Positions 54,503 through 64,000 of a DNA stretch of 64,000 bases are shown here, one piece after another (positions within the stretch are counted from its first letter, which is position 1; each line of letters opens with the position of its first letter). This DNA comes from Acaudatibacter sp963835495 (GTDB lineage Bacteria > Pseudomonadota > Alphaproteobacteria > Caulobacterales > Caulobacteraceae), in assembly GCA_963835495.1 (NCBI GenBank), contig CAWIFQ010000005.1:1240001-1304000 (forward strand), in the 5' to 3' direction. The position numbers and the translations under genes were made by a program. The notes under the pieces were generated by a model, which was given only the letters and a program-made list of their open reading frames with translations, made no database searches and was not told where the DNA came from.

Positions 54503-55237
54503 ATGGCCGCGAAGGTCCGCAAGACGGCCGCCGAGGCGCTGGACGGCCTGCTGTTCGACGGCATGACCATCATGGCCGGCGGTTTCGGCCTGTGCGGCAT
54601 CCCGGAGAACCTGATCGCGGCGATCCGCGCGGCGGGGACCAAGGACCTCACCGTCGTCTCCAACAATTGCGGCATCGACGACTTCGGCCTGGGCGTCCTG
54701 CTGGCTGGCGGTCAGATCAAGAAGATGATCTCGAGCTACGTCGGCGAGAACAAGTTGTTCGCCGAGCTCTACCTGTCGGGCAAGCTGGAGCTGGAGTTCA
54801 ATCCGCAGGGCACCCTGGCCGAGCGCATCCGCGCCGGCGGCGCCGGCATCCCGGCCTTCTTCACCAAGACCGGCGTCGGCACCCTGGTCGCCGAGGGCAA
54901 GGAAGTGCGCGAGTTCGACGGCGAGACCTATGTGATGGAGCGGGCGCTCAAGGCCGACCTGTCGATCGTCAAGGCCTGGAAGGGCGACGCCGAGGGCAAC
55001 CTGATCTACCGGAAGACCGCGCGGAACTTCAATCCGATGATGGCCACCGCCGGCGCAGCGACGATCGCCGAGGTGGAGGAGCTGGTCGCGGTCGGCGCGC
55101 TCGAGAAGGACGAGATCCACACCCCCGGCATCTTCGTCGACCGCATCTTCCAGGGCGCGGCGTTCGAGAAACGGATCGAGCAGCTGACCACCCGGCCGCG
55201 CGCGGTCGCCGGCGCCGCCGCCGGGGAGGAAGTCTGA
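54503..55237 (+). CDS. 3-oxoacid CoA-transferase subunit A
   Basis: 244 residues. The glycine-rich motif GGFGLCGIPENLIAAIRA (about 25) and VSNNCGIDDFGLGVLL are the signatures of family I CoA-transferase alpha subunits, as is FFTKTGVGTLVAEGKE. It transfers CoA from succinyl-CoA to acetoacetate or another 3-oxoacid together with the next gene. GGGAGAAA is eight bases before ATG 54503. The stop shares one base with the subunit B ATG (TGATG). Confidence 0.93.
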   Translation: MAAKVRKTAAEALDGLLFDGMTIMAGGFGLCGIPENLIAAIRAAGTKDLTVVSNNCGIDDFGLGVLLAGGQIKKMISSYVGENKLFAELYLSGKLELEFNPQGTLAERIRAGGAGIPAFFTKTGVGTLVAEGKEVREFDGETYVMERALKADLSIVKAWKGDAEGNLIYRKTARNFNPMMATAGAATIAEVEELVAVGALEKDEIHTPGIFVDRIFQGAAFEKRIEQLTTRPRAVAGAAAGEEV

Positions 55238-55872
55238 TGGCCTGGACCCGCGACGAGATGGCCGCCCGCGCGGCGAAGGAGCTGCAGGACGGTTTCTACG
55301 TCAACCTCGGCATCGGCATCCCGACCCTGGTCGCCAACTACATCCCGCCCGGCGTCAGCGTCACCCTCCAGAGCGAGAACGGCATGCTGGGCATGGGGCC
55401 GTTCCCCTACGAGGGCGAGGCCGATCCGGACCTGATCAACGCCGGCAAGCAGACCATCACCGAGCTGGCGTCTTCGTCCTATTTCTCGTCGGCCGACAGC
55501 TTCGCCATGATCCGCGGCGGCCACATCAACCTGTCGATCCTGGGCGGCATGCAGGTCGCCGAGAACGGCGACCTCGCCAACTGGATGGTGCCCGGCAAGA
55601 TGGTCAAGGGCATGGGCGGGGCGATGGACCTGGTCGCCGGCGTGCGCCGCGTCGTCGTGGTGATGGAGCACACCGAGAAGTCCGGCGCGCCGAAGCTGGT
55701 CAAGCGCTGCACCCTGCCGCTGACCGGCGCCGGCGTGGTCGACCTGCTGATCACCGACCTGGCCGTGTTCGAGATCGGCGGCGGCGCCGTGCGCCTCACC
55801 GAACTGGCCACGGGCGCGACGCTGGACGAGGTGAAGGCCAAGACCGAGGCCGAGTTCACGGTCGCGCTTTAG
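55237..55872 (+). CDS. 3-oxoacid CoA-transferase subunit B
   Basis: 211 residues. The catalytic Glu lies in LQSENGMLGMGPFPYEGEADPDLINAGKQT, the standard SENG motif of SCOT beta subunits, with NLGIGIPTLVANYIP at the N-terminus and GGMQVAENGDLANWMVPGKMVKGMGGAMDLVAG further on. It forms the A2B2 enzyme with the upstream product. Thiolase 2 kb upstream completes an acetoacetate-utilisation set. A palindromic repeat follows at the convergent boundary with the next gene. Confidence 0.94.
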   Translation: MAWTRDEMAARAAKELQDGFYVNLGIGIPTLVANYIPPGVSVTLQSENGMLGMGPFPYEGEADPDLINAGKQTITELASSSYFSSADSFAMIRGGHINLSILGGMQVAENGDLANWMVPGKMVKGMGGAMDLVAGVRRVVVVMEHTEKSGAPKLVKRCTLPLTGAGVVDLLITDLAVFEIGGGAVRLTELATGATLDEVKAKTEAEFTVAL

Positions 55873-55910
55873 TCTCGGCGCGCTCTGCCTGCGGCGAGAC
55901 CGCAGGGGGA

Positions 55911-56082
55911 GTCCACGAACCTCACGAATCGCCACCAAACCCGTGTCATCCGGCCCCAGCGCAGCGGAGGGCCAGGATCTACGCAGTGACGGCGCGGCAA
56001 GCAGATCCCGGACGAGACCGCTAACGCGGCTCTCCGGGATGACATTGAATGTGTGTTCGTGTGGTTCGTGAGGTTCGTGGAC
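55911..56082. repeat. Composite nested palindromic element at scoB-GT39 junction
   Basis: The outer arms GTCCACGAACCTCACGAA (55911-55928) and TTCGTGAGGTTCGTGGAC (56065-56082) are perfect 18-bp inverted repeats. Nested inside, TGTCATCCGGCCC at 55944 mirrors TCCGGGATGACA ending 56044, with further pairing around GGATCT/AGATCC. The element is 172 bases and fills the convergent junction, leaving ten bases before the glycosyltransferase stop. Confidence 0.75.
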
Positions 56083-56091
56083 CAACACTTT

Positions 56092-57621
56092 TCACCGCTT
56101 CGCCCCAACAAACCCCTGGCCGACGAACATCTGCAGCGACAACTGGTGTTGGCGGTCGAGCCAGACGGTGGCCAGTTCGGTTTCGCCGGCGCTCTGGAAC
56201 TGCGCCCGCATCGGCTTGATCCGCGCGCCTTCGCGGCTGACGGCCAGCACCCTGGCGCCGTCGGCCGGCGTCAGCGGCGCGGCCAGCTCGGCCTGGTTCT
56301 GCGGGTAGGGTCCGGCGAGCCAGGCCTTCAGCGGCGGCCCGTCGTGGCCGAAATAGTCGCGGCCATAGTAGGCGACGGTGTTGAACAGCTCGCGCTCGTC
56401 GATCGCCACCGCGCTGAGCGGACCGGCGAGCTGCTGCGCCCGCGCCTGGCCGACGATCAGCATCGTCGCCTCGCGCCCGCCGCGGACGCCCTTGAGCACG
56501 TTGGAGAGCCCGACACGGTCGGCCAGCTGCGGCGCGGTGACCACCGCCAGGCCGCCGAGCGCGACGAGGGCGTGCACCGCCAGCACGAACACCAGCGTCC
56601 GCTGGCGGCCCCAGCGCAGCATCCAGGCCGCGACCAGGATCGAGCCGGGGACGAACGCGGCCGCCGCCCAGTTGGCCTTGGCCCCCGCCGCGAACGCCTG
56701 GACCAGCACGATCAGCAGCGCCGGCGCGGCCCAGCACAGCAGCAGCAGATCCGGCGGCTCGAGGCGTCTGCGCACGGCGAGCCAGACCCCGCCGCCGACC
56801 AGCACCGTGAACGGGATCGGGCCGAACACGCCGAACTGGCTGGCCAGGAACCACAGCGCCTCGCCGATACCGCCCTTGCGCGCGCCCCAGGCCGCTTCCT
56901 GCTGCAGGTGGCCGAACGAGGCAAGGCGGTGAGCGGCGTTCCAGACCAGGTTCGGCGCGGCGAGCAGGACGAAGGCGCCGACCGCGGCCAGGATCGCCGG
57001 CCAGGTCCAGGCCTTGCGGGCGGCAGGCGAAAGGATCAGGTGCGCGGCGATGCCGACGACCGCGTAAAGCGCCGCGTATTTGGCCAGGAACGCCAGGCCG
57101 AGCCCGATCCCGAGTTCGAGCGCGGCGCGCCAGCGCGGCGCTCGGCTCTCCGTGCCGCTCTGCATCGCCGCATAGGCCCACAGCGCGCCGGCCAGGCACG
57201 CGACCAGCGGCGTGTCGGTCGACATCACGAACCCACCCAGCTGCACCGCCGGCATCAGGGCGTAGAGCAGCAGGCTGGCGAGGCCGACGCGGGCGTCGTA
57301 GAGCCGCCGGGCGGCGCAGAACAGGAACAGCCCGGCCGCGCCGTGCAGCAGCGGCGACGACAGCCGCACGAACGGTTCGGCGTTGTTGGCCAGCGTCGTC
57401 GCCCAGATCAGCCAGGCGATCAGCGGCGGCTTGGTGAAGTAGCCGAAATCGAGATGGCGCGACCACACCCAGTACTGGGCTTCGTCGGCGTACAGCTGCA
57501 GCGGGCTGAGCCGGATCGCCGCCAGCCTGACCAGGATCAAAACCGTGCTGACGCCGACGGCCCAGCTCCAGTTCGCGTCCCGCGCGGCCGGACTATCCAC
57601 ATTTATTTTCGGGGAGCTCAC
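56092..57621 (-). CDS. Family 39 (ArnT/PMT-type) glycosyltransferase
   Basis: 509 residues with about 11 hydrophobic segments. The first extracytoplasmic loop has LQLYADEAQYWVWSRHLDFGYFTKPPLIAWLIW, the DE-type catalytic Asp region of lipid-sugar-using GT-C enzymes, and NNAEPFVRLSSPLLHG. It transfers a sugar or aminosugar from polyprenyl phosphate to lipid A or a protein. The start is GTG 57621. Divergent from the TonB receptor. Confidence 0.85.
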   Translation of the reverse strand: MSSPKINVDSPAARDANWSWAVGVSTVLILVRLAAIRLSPLQLYADEAQYWVWSRHLDFGYFTKPPLIAWLIWATTLANNAEPFVRLSSPLLHGAAGLFLFCAARRLYDARVGLASLLLYALMPAVQLGGFVMSTDTPLVACLAGALWAYAAMQSGTESRAPRWRAALELGIGLGLAFLAKYAALYAVVGIAAHLILSPAARKAWTWPAILAAVGAFVLLAAPNLVWNAAHRLASFGHLQQEAAWGARKGGIGEALWFLASQFGVFGPIPFTVLVGGGVWLAVRRRLEPPDLLLLCWAAPALLIVLVQAFAAGAKANWAAAAFVPGSILVAAWMLRWGRQRTLVFVLAVHALVALGGLAVVTAPQLADRVGLSNVLKGVRGGREATMLIVGQARAQQLAGPLSAVAIDERELFNTVAYYGRDYFGHDGPPLKAWLAGPYPQNQAELAAPLTPADGARVLAVSREGARIKPMRAQFQSAGETELATVWLDRQHQLSLQMFVGQGFVGAKR

Positions 57622-57723
57622 GACCTAGCCATGGTGGCCTGCGGCGCCGCTGCGCACAACCTTTAGGCGCCGGAAAGCCAAACACTTTCAGCGGCGACCA
57701 GGGCGCGCTGTGCTGGCGCGGCT

Positions 57724-57741
57724 TCGTCACAAAACCGTTAC
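57724..57741 (+). promoter_or_regulatory. Pho-box-like direct repeat upstream of the TonB receptor
   Basis: TCGTCAC-AAAA-CCGTTAC (57724-57741) is two seven-base half-sites 11 bases apart, the geometry of a PhoB box (CTGTCAT-N4-CTGTCAT). Each half matches four of seven bases, with GTCA-like cores conserved. It lies about 92 bases before the receptor start. Many Caulobacter TonB-dependent receptors are phosphate-starvation induced, so it is plausible but unproven. Confidence 0.3.
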
Positions 57742-57832
57742 GTTACCTTCGTGTCTCATTCAAACAGCATGGGTACATCGGCTGTGATGGATGCCGCGCT
57801 TGGGGCCGCGGCGACATCCGAGGGGGACAATA

Positions 57833-60800
57833 ATGCTGACTAGAAACCTTGCCACGGGCGTGGCGGTGGGCGCGCTGGCGCTTGCTTTGTGGTCCGGCGC
57901 GGCCTTCGCCCAGGAGATCACGGGCGGCGTCGCCGGCCATGTCACCGAGAACGGCAAGCCGGTCGCCGGCGCCCAGATCAAGGTGACCAACGTCGCCACC
58001 GGTATCTCGATCCAGACCACGACCGGCGGCGACGGCTTCTACAGCGTCAACAACCTGCCGGTCGGCGGACCTTACCGGGTGATCGCCACGGCGCCCGACA
58101 AGGCCTCCCAGACAACCGACGTCGGCAGCATCCCGCTTGGCTCGCCCTATCAGCTCGATGTGGCGATCGGCGGCGCCGAGGTCGCCGAGGTCACAGTCAC
58201 TGCGGCGCCGGCGGTGAAAGGCGCGATCGTCCAGACCGGACCGCGCACCGTGTTCACGGCCACCGACATCCAGACCGCACCGTCGTTCGCCGGAGACCTG
58301 AAGGACCTCGCCCGGATCAATCCGTTTGTCACCATCGACGCCGCGAACTCCAACGCGATGACGATCGCGGGGACCAACAACCACTTCAACACGATCTACC
58401 TGGACGGCGTTCGCCAGTCCGACGACTTTGGCCTCAACAACAGCGGCTACCCGACGCAGCGCTCGCCGTTCTCGATCGACGTGGTGCAGGCGTTCAACGT
58501 CGAGGTCGCGCCGTACGAAGTACAGTACGGCGCCTTCCAGGGCGGCATCCTGAACGTGGTGACCAAGTCTGGCACGAACGATTTCCATGGTTCCGCCGAC
58601 TACAGCGAAGACTTCGAACGACATTTCCGGGAAGCACATCGGTCTCGATGCGCTGCGGCTACGGCCCTCCGCCACGGCCACTGACCGCCTGGTCACGACC
58701 AAGTTCGACGATAGGCAGTCGTCGTTCACGTTCGGCGGCCCGATCATCAAGGACCACCTGTTCTTCTTCTTCGGCTACAGCCAGTACAACGGCGTCGGCG
58801 CGGCCACCTTCAATCCGCAGGATCAGTCTGGCGCCAACCCGATCGCTGGCGTCCTCCAGTCGGACGTCGTCAACACACAGACCATCCTGAAGGCGTCCGC
58901 CGGAGGTGGCGGCTACGGCTATGACCCGCTGAACTACGGCGGCACCGGCCCGGTGATCGACACCAAGGCGTTCGGCAAGATCGACTGGTACATCACCGAC
59001 AACCAGCACCTGTTCGTCAGCTACCAGAACACCGACGGCACCACCTACAACGTGCCCAACGGCAGCACCTCCAGCAAGATCCTCAATCTCCAGTCCAATG
59101 ACTACAACCTGGAACAGGCGCTGGTGGCATGGACCGCCGACCTGACGTCGCATTGGACTGACGCGCTCTCGACCGAAATCGAGTACACGCACAAGGACGT
59201 AGAAAGTCCGACACTATTGTTCACCAACCCATTTTCAGAGTTCAAAGTGAACCTGCCGTCGTCTGGCAGTATTTTCCTGGGGCCTGACATCTCCCGGCAG
59301 GCAAACAACTTGGGAACGTTGGACCAACAGATCAAATTCAAAGCGAATTACAAGATCGGCGAACACGTCCTGCTCGCGGGTTACGAACATGAGAATCTAG
59401 ACGAGTTCGACCTGTTCGTTCAGAACGCGACCGGGACCTACACCTTCTCGACCGCATGCGGACCCGGGGCTGCGGTCGGAGGCACCGATAACGTCTTCAC
59501 CAACTTGCAGGCGCACGTCGCCTGCGCCCTGACCTATCAGAACGCGTTCGACAACAATCCGAAGACCGCCGCCACCAGCGCCTCCACCACGACGGACACG
59601 CTCTACGCCGAGGACGAGTGGCACGTCTCGCCCGAGCTGACGGTGCGAGGCGGCCTTCGCTACGAAGGCTACGGCAGCAGCACCAAACCGCTGCTGAACC
59701 CGCGGTTCAGCGCCCAGTACGGCTTCGCCAACAACGCCACCATCGACGGCGAATTCGTCTTGATGCCGCGGTTTGGGTTCAACTGGCGGCCCGATCCGAC
59801 CTTGACGGTGACGGGCGGCGCCGGTCTGTTTTCCGGCGGCAATCCGGGCGTCTACACCTACGACAGCTACACCAACCCCGGTAACCTGCTGGGGACCAAG
59901 ACTTACACCTGCAGCACGCTCAACTGCGCCACCCAGGCGACCGCGCTCACCGGCGCCGGCACCTCGGCGCTGCTGGGCGTGACCGGCTCGTCGATCCCGG
60001 CCAACGTCGAGGCCGACATCACGGCCATCGCCAACGCGGGCGCCGGCACCGCCAATGCGCTCGATCCGCACTTCAAACCGCCTTCGGTCTGGAAGGCGTC
60101 GATCAGCGTCGTCAAGGACTTCGACTTCAGCGACTACAAGAGCCCCTACCTGAAGTTCCTCGGCGACGGCTGGCGCGCCCACGCGGACTTCGTGGGGTCG
60201 AAGACCTTCGAGGCGGTGCTCTGGCAGGACATCTGGGAGCAGCAGTACCTGATGACCCCCGCGCGGGCGGCTCAGCTCGGCTTGCCCTCGGCGGTCGCGC
60301 CCGACGGTCGGCCAATCTTCGACCCGACCCGCTACAGCGCCAATCCGAACAACCTACCGGTTGCGCCCACCCAGGCCTACCCGTGGCTTTCGGGCACGAC
60401 CCGGCGGACGTCCGGGTCCGATATCCTGCTTACCAACACCGGCGGCGGCGACTCGATCGTCTGGGCGATCGGGCTCACTAAGTCGTTCCACGATCTGGGG
60501 CTGCAGCTCGACTACACCTATTCGCATCAGAACGTCCGTGACGTCGCGGCCGCCACGAGTTCAGTCGCCACCAGCAACTTCAACAACGAGATCACCGCCG
60601 ACCCGAACCACCCCGGCGTGTTCACGTCGGACTACCAGATCCTCTACGAGCACCGCTTCACGATCGACTATTCGCACCGGTTCATCGGCGACAACCGCAC
60701 CTCGATCCGGCTGTTCCTGCTGGACCGCGCCGGCCTGCCGTTCAGCTACGCCTTCTGCACCACCTCCAGCTCCAGCTGCACCTCGCCTTCGTTCAACGGA

Positions 60801-61409
60801 CCGTACGACCAGCTGTTCGGCCAAAGCGCCACCTCGACGACCCACCAACTGCTCTACGTGCCGAAGACCAACGGGTCTGGCGCGGTCACCGCGACCAGCG
60901 ATCCGCGCGTCACCTATGGCCCCGGCTTCAATCTGACCGCCTTCAACGCGTTCCTGCAGAGCAGCGGCCTGATCCGCTATGCCGGGTCGATCGCGCCGCG
61001 CAATGCGTTCCGCTCGCCCGACGTCCTCACGGCCGACCTGCAGTTCTCCCAGGAGTTTCCAGCCTGGTTCCCGGGTGGGGCCAAGAACGGCGCCAAGGGC
61101 GAGTTCTACCTCGACGTCATCAACCTGCCGAACCTGCTGAACAGGAACTGGGGCATCGACGACCAGGTGGGCTTCCCATACGTGTTCGCCCCCGTGGTGG
61201 CGTCGAACTGCCAGTTTTCGGGCGTCACCGTTCCGGGTATCGGAAGCTTTCCGACCTGCGCCGCCGGCCGCGGGAATTTCTATCAGTACAATACATTGCG
61301 GCCGACGGTTACGCCCGCCAACGTCAACCAGTTCACCACGGTCCAGAGCCTCAGCTCGCCACCGATCCCGACGTGGCTGATCAAACTGGGCATCCGCTAC
61401 AAGTTCTAG
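57833..61409 (+). pseudogene. Oar-like TonB-dependent receptor with carboxypeptidase-regulatory domain, one frame break near 58610
   Basis: About 1190 residues after repair. A signal peptide (MLTRNLATGVAVGALALALWSGAAFAQ) is followed by a carboxypeptidase-regulatory beta-sandwich (VAGHVTENGKPVAGAQIKVTNVATG and GFYSVNNLPVGGPYRV, residues 28-110), a plug (TIYLDGVRQSDDFGLN; YEVQYGAFQGGILNVVTKSGTNDFHG) and a long beta-barrel ending WLIKLGIRYKF. The frame breaks at GACTTCGAACGAC near 58610 and continues as SNDISGKHIGLDALRL with conserved sequence, so a one-base indel is likely. It imports a large substrate using TonB energy; ligand unknown. A strong terminator follows. Confidence 0.85.
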
Positions 61410-61431
61410 CTACGCGCGTCCAAGGCTGCGC

Positions 61432-61460
61432 AGGGGCGGTCCGTCGTGGCCGCCCCTTTT
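61432..61460 (+). terminator. Terminator after TonB-dependent receptor
   Basis: AGGGGCGG (61432-61439) pairs with CCGCCCCT (61450-61457) across ten bases and is followed by TTTT CC. It lies 23 bases after the receptor stop and 32 bases before aguA. Confidence 0.8.
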
Positions 61461-61491
61461 CCTGCGCGGATCGATACTATCTAAGCGAGCC

Positions 61492-62489
<998 letters not shown>

Positions 62490-62490
<1 letters not shown>

Positions 62491-63369
62491 TGGCGCGCGC
62501 CGCTGACTCTGGCGGCGATCCAGGCGTCGTACGGCGACGACATGGCCGCCAACATCGCCAAGACCGAGGCGCTGATCCGCGAGGCGGCGGCGTTGGGCGC
62601 GCAGGTGATCCTGCCCTCCGAGCTGTTCCAGGGCCCCTACTTCTGCATCAGCCAGGAGGAGCGCTGGTTCGCGACCGCCCATCCCTGGCGCGAGCATCCG
62701 GTGGTCACCGCGCTGGCGCCGCTGGCGGGCGAACTGGGCGTGGTGCTGCCGCTGTCGATCTTCGAGCGCGAGGGGCCGCACTACTTCAACAGCCTGGTGA
62801 TGGCCGACGCCGACGGGCAGCTGCTCGGCCTTTACCGCAAGAGCCACATCCCCGACGGGCCGGGCTACCAGGAGAAGTACTATTTCCGCCCCGGCGACAC
62901 CGGCTTTCGCGTGTGGGAGACCCGGTTCGGCCGGCTCGGCGTCGGGATCTGCTGGGACCAGTGGTTCCCTGAGGCGGCGCGGGCGATGACCCTGCTGGGC
63001 GCCGAGGCGCTGCTCTATCCGACCGCGATCGGCTCGGAGCCGCACGATCCGACCCTGGACACCGCCGCGCCCTGGCGCCGCGCGATGCAGGGCCACGCGG
63101 TCTCCAACGTGATCCCGGTGGTGGGCGCCAACCGCACCGGCTTCGAACCCTGGCCCGGCTATCCGGGCGGCGGGCAGCGGTTCTACGGCTCGTCATTCAT
63201 CGCCGACCACCGCGGCGACCTGGTCGCCGAGCTCGGCCGCGACGACGAGGGCGTGATCCTGGCCACCGTCGACCTCGACTTCCTGGCCGCCCACCGCGCC
63301 GCCTGGGGCTTCTTCCGCGATCGCCGGCCCGACCTCTACGGCGCGCTGGCCATGGGCCGACCGGCGTGA
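62490..63369 (+). CDS. aguB: N-carbamoylputrescine amidase (frame likely broken by one base near 62503)
   Basis: About 292 residues of the nitrilase superfamily. Catalytic triad: Glu in VILPSELFQGPYF (about 48), Lys in LYRKSHIPDGPGYQEKYYF (about 116) and Cys in LGVGICWDQWFPEAARAM (about 151). It converts N-carbamoylputrescine to putrescine, CO2 and ammonia. ATG 62490 is at the aguA stop, but the family N-terminus LTLAAIQASYGDDMAANIAKTE is in the next frame, so one base is probably missing near 62503; without it translation would start at ATG 62542 and lose the first beta strand. Overlaps the GNAT start (GTGA). Confidence 0.9.
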
Positions 63370-63893
63370 TCGAGACCGAGCGGCTGATCCTGCGTCCCTG
63401 GCGCGACGACGACCGCGCGCCGTTCGTGGCCATGAGCGCCGATCCGGCGGTGATGGAGACGCTCGGCGGAGTGCTGAGCGCGGTCGAGGCTGAGGGCTAT
63501 ATCGACAACAATCGCAAGCGCCTGGCTATCTTCGGCTACTGCCGCTGGGCGATCGAGCGGCGCGAAGACGGCGCCTTCATCGGCGCGGTGGGGCTGGCGC
63601 CGATCCACGCCAGCCTGCCGCTGCCGGCGGGCTTCGAGATGGGCTGGCGGCTGGCGCGCGAGGCGTGGGGCTACGGCTACGCCACCGAGGCCGCCAGGGC
63701 GGCGATCGACGACGGCTTCCAGCGCGGCGGCCTGACCGAGGTGTTCGCCTTCACCAGCCGCCCCAACCTGCGCTCGCAGGCGGTGATGGACCGGCTTGGG
63801 ATGACGCGCGCGGCGACCCTCGACTTCGACCATCCGGCGCTGGCGGAAGATCACCCGATGCGCGCGCACCTGGTCTGGATGGCGCGGCGCTAG
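63366..63893 (+). CDS. GNAT-family N-acetyltransferase (RimJ/RimL-like)
   Basis: 175 residues. RLILRPWRDDDRAPFVAM at the N-terminus, MGWRLAREAWGYGYATEAARAAIDDGF (acetyl-CoA-binding R/Q-x-x-G-x-G/A motif, about 98) and TSRPNLRSQAVMDRLGM. Such enzymes acetylate ribosomal protein N-termini, antibiotics or small amines; the substrate here is open. GTG 63366 overlaps the aguB stop, so a polyamine or agmatine-linked substrate is possible. Confidence 0.85.
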   Translation: MIETERLILRPWRDDDRAPFVAMSADPAVMETLGGVLSAVEAEGYIDNNRKRLAIFGYCRWAIERREDGAFIGAVGLAPIHASLPLPAGFEMGWRLAREAWGYGYATEAARAAIDDGFQRGGLTEVFAFTSRPNLRSQAVMDRLGMTRAATLDFDHPALAEDHPMRAHLVWMARR

Positions 63894-63933
63894 CGGCGCG
63901 TCGAAGCGTTTGCCTGCGTCCTACTCCAACCCA

Positions 63934-63965
63934 CTCACGTCATCGCGGCTGGAGCGCGCAGCGCG
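63934..63965. repeat. Partial palindromic repeat at right edge
   Basis: CTCACGTCATCGCGGC to GGAGCGCGCAGCGCG is, with one mismatch, the reverse complement of the right arm of the 49473 element. The element probably continues past the window edge, since the sequence up to 64000 (CGGCGATCC, GCGGCCGC) is of the same style. Confidence 0.55.
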
Positions 63966-64000
63966 AAATGCCGGCGATCCATCGCGCGGCCGCAAAATGG

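Overview
The window is GC-rich (about 70% by eye), densely coded chromosome of an alphaproteobacterium, most likely Caulobacterales and closest in flavour to Phenylobacterium or Caulobacter. The basis is a complete Caulobacter-style cpa/tad pilus cluster, a class I lysyl-tRNA synthetase, an RpoH next to an RluA-family gene, a large carboxypeptidase-regulatory TonB-dependent receptor, CtrA-like TTAA boxes and a consensus ParB site. I saw no rRNA, tRNA, CRISPR array, insertion sequence or prophage. The genus is inference.

Layout. 0-3.5 kb: a truncated RNA methyltransferase, a His-rich NfeR-like PadR regulator behind palindromes, a UMF1-type transporter and a PLP lyase or aminotransferase. 3.5-7.3 kb (minus strand): two TadE-like minor pilins, a CpaI-like protein, an M48-like membrane protein lacking its catalytic residues, and a sterol-desaturase-family enzyme. 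7.3-16.9 kb (plus strand): two almost identical Flp pilins, then cpaA-B-C-D-E-F-tadB-tadC, followed by an acyl-CoA synthetase. 18.7-21.1 kb (minus): an OmpA protein with a 30-proline linker and a TadD-like TPR protein. 21.2-25.2 kb: M17, NlpC/P60 and M20 hydrolases. 25.5-28.3 kb: purA, a response regulator and an AhpD-like protein. 28.4-33.4 kb (minus): murI, rpoH, rluD, lysE, hisI, folE. 33.5-38.1 kb: cysS, an SRPBCC protein, a NifU-like scaffold, yidD, thrS. 38.1-41.4 kb: a repeat-rich junction carrying a parS site, then the ffh-rpsP-rimM operon (minus). 41.5-50.7 kb: small genes, a GST, a DUF6445 oxygenase, an S9 peptidase, lysK, MOSC, YihY, prfA. 50.8-57.6 kb: glycosyltransferases and a thiolase/CoA-transferase set. 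57.8-63.9 kb: TonB-dependent receptor, the agmatine-to-putrescine pair aguA-aguB, and a GNAT enzyme.

How the genes work together. The pilins, CpaA peptidase, CpaC secretin, CpaF motor, TadB/TadC platform, CpaD lipoprotein, CpaE localisation factor, TadE-like minor pilins and TadD-like protein would build one Flp/Tad adhesive pilus, probably under CtrA cell-cycle control. ThrS, CysS, LysK, PrfA, RimM, S16 and Ffh form a dispersed translation and secretion set. The thiolase and CoA-transferase subunits fit acetoacetate/acetoacetyl-CoA metabolism.

Caution on sequence quality. At least ten genes (M48-like, cpaB, tadB, tadC, tadD-like, M17, NlpC/P60, VOC, GT2, TonB receptor, probably aguB) contain frame changes at which conserved motifs continue in the next frame, some in compensating pairs. 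This looks like uncorrected indel error in GC-rich DNA, worst at 20.8-23.9 kb, more than true gene decay. The most unusual non-coding content is the parS site at 38237 and several families of palindromic intergenic repeats, one of which supplies the stop codons of both thrS and rimM.
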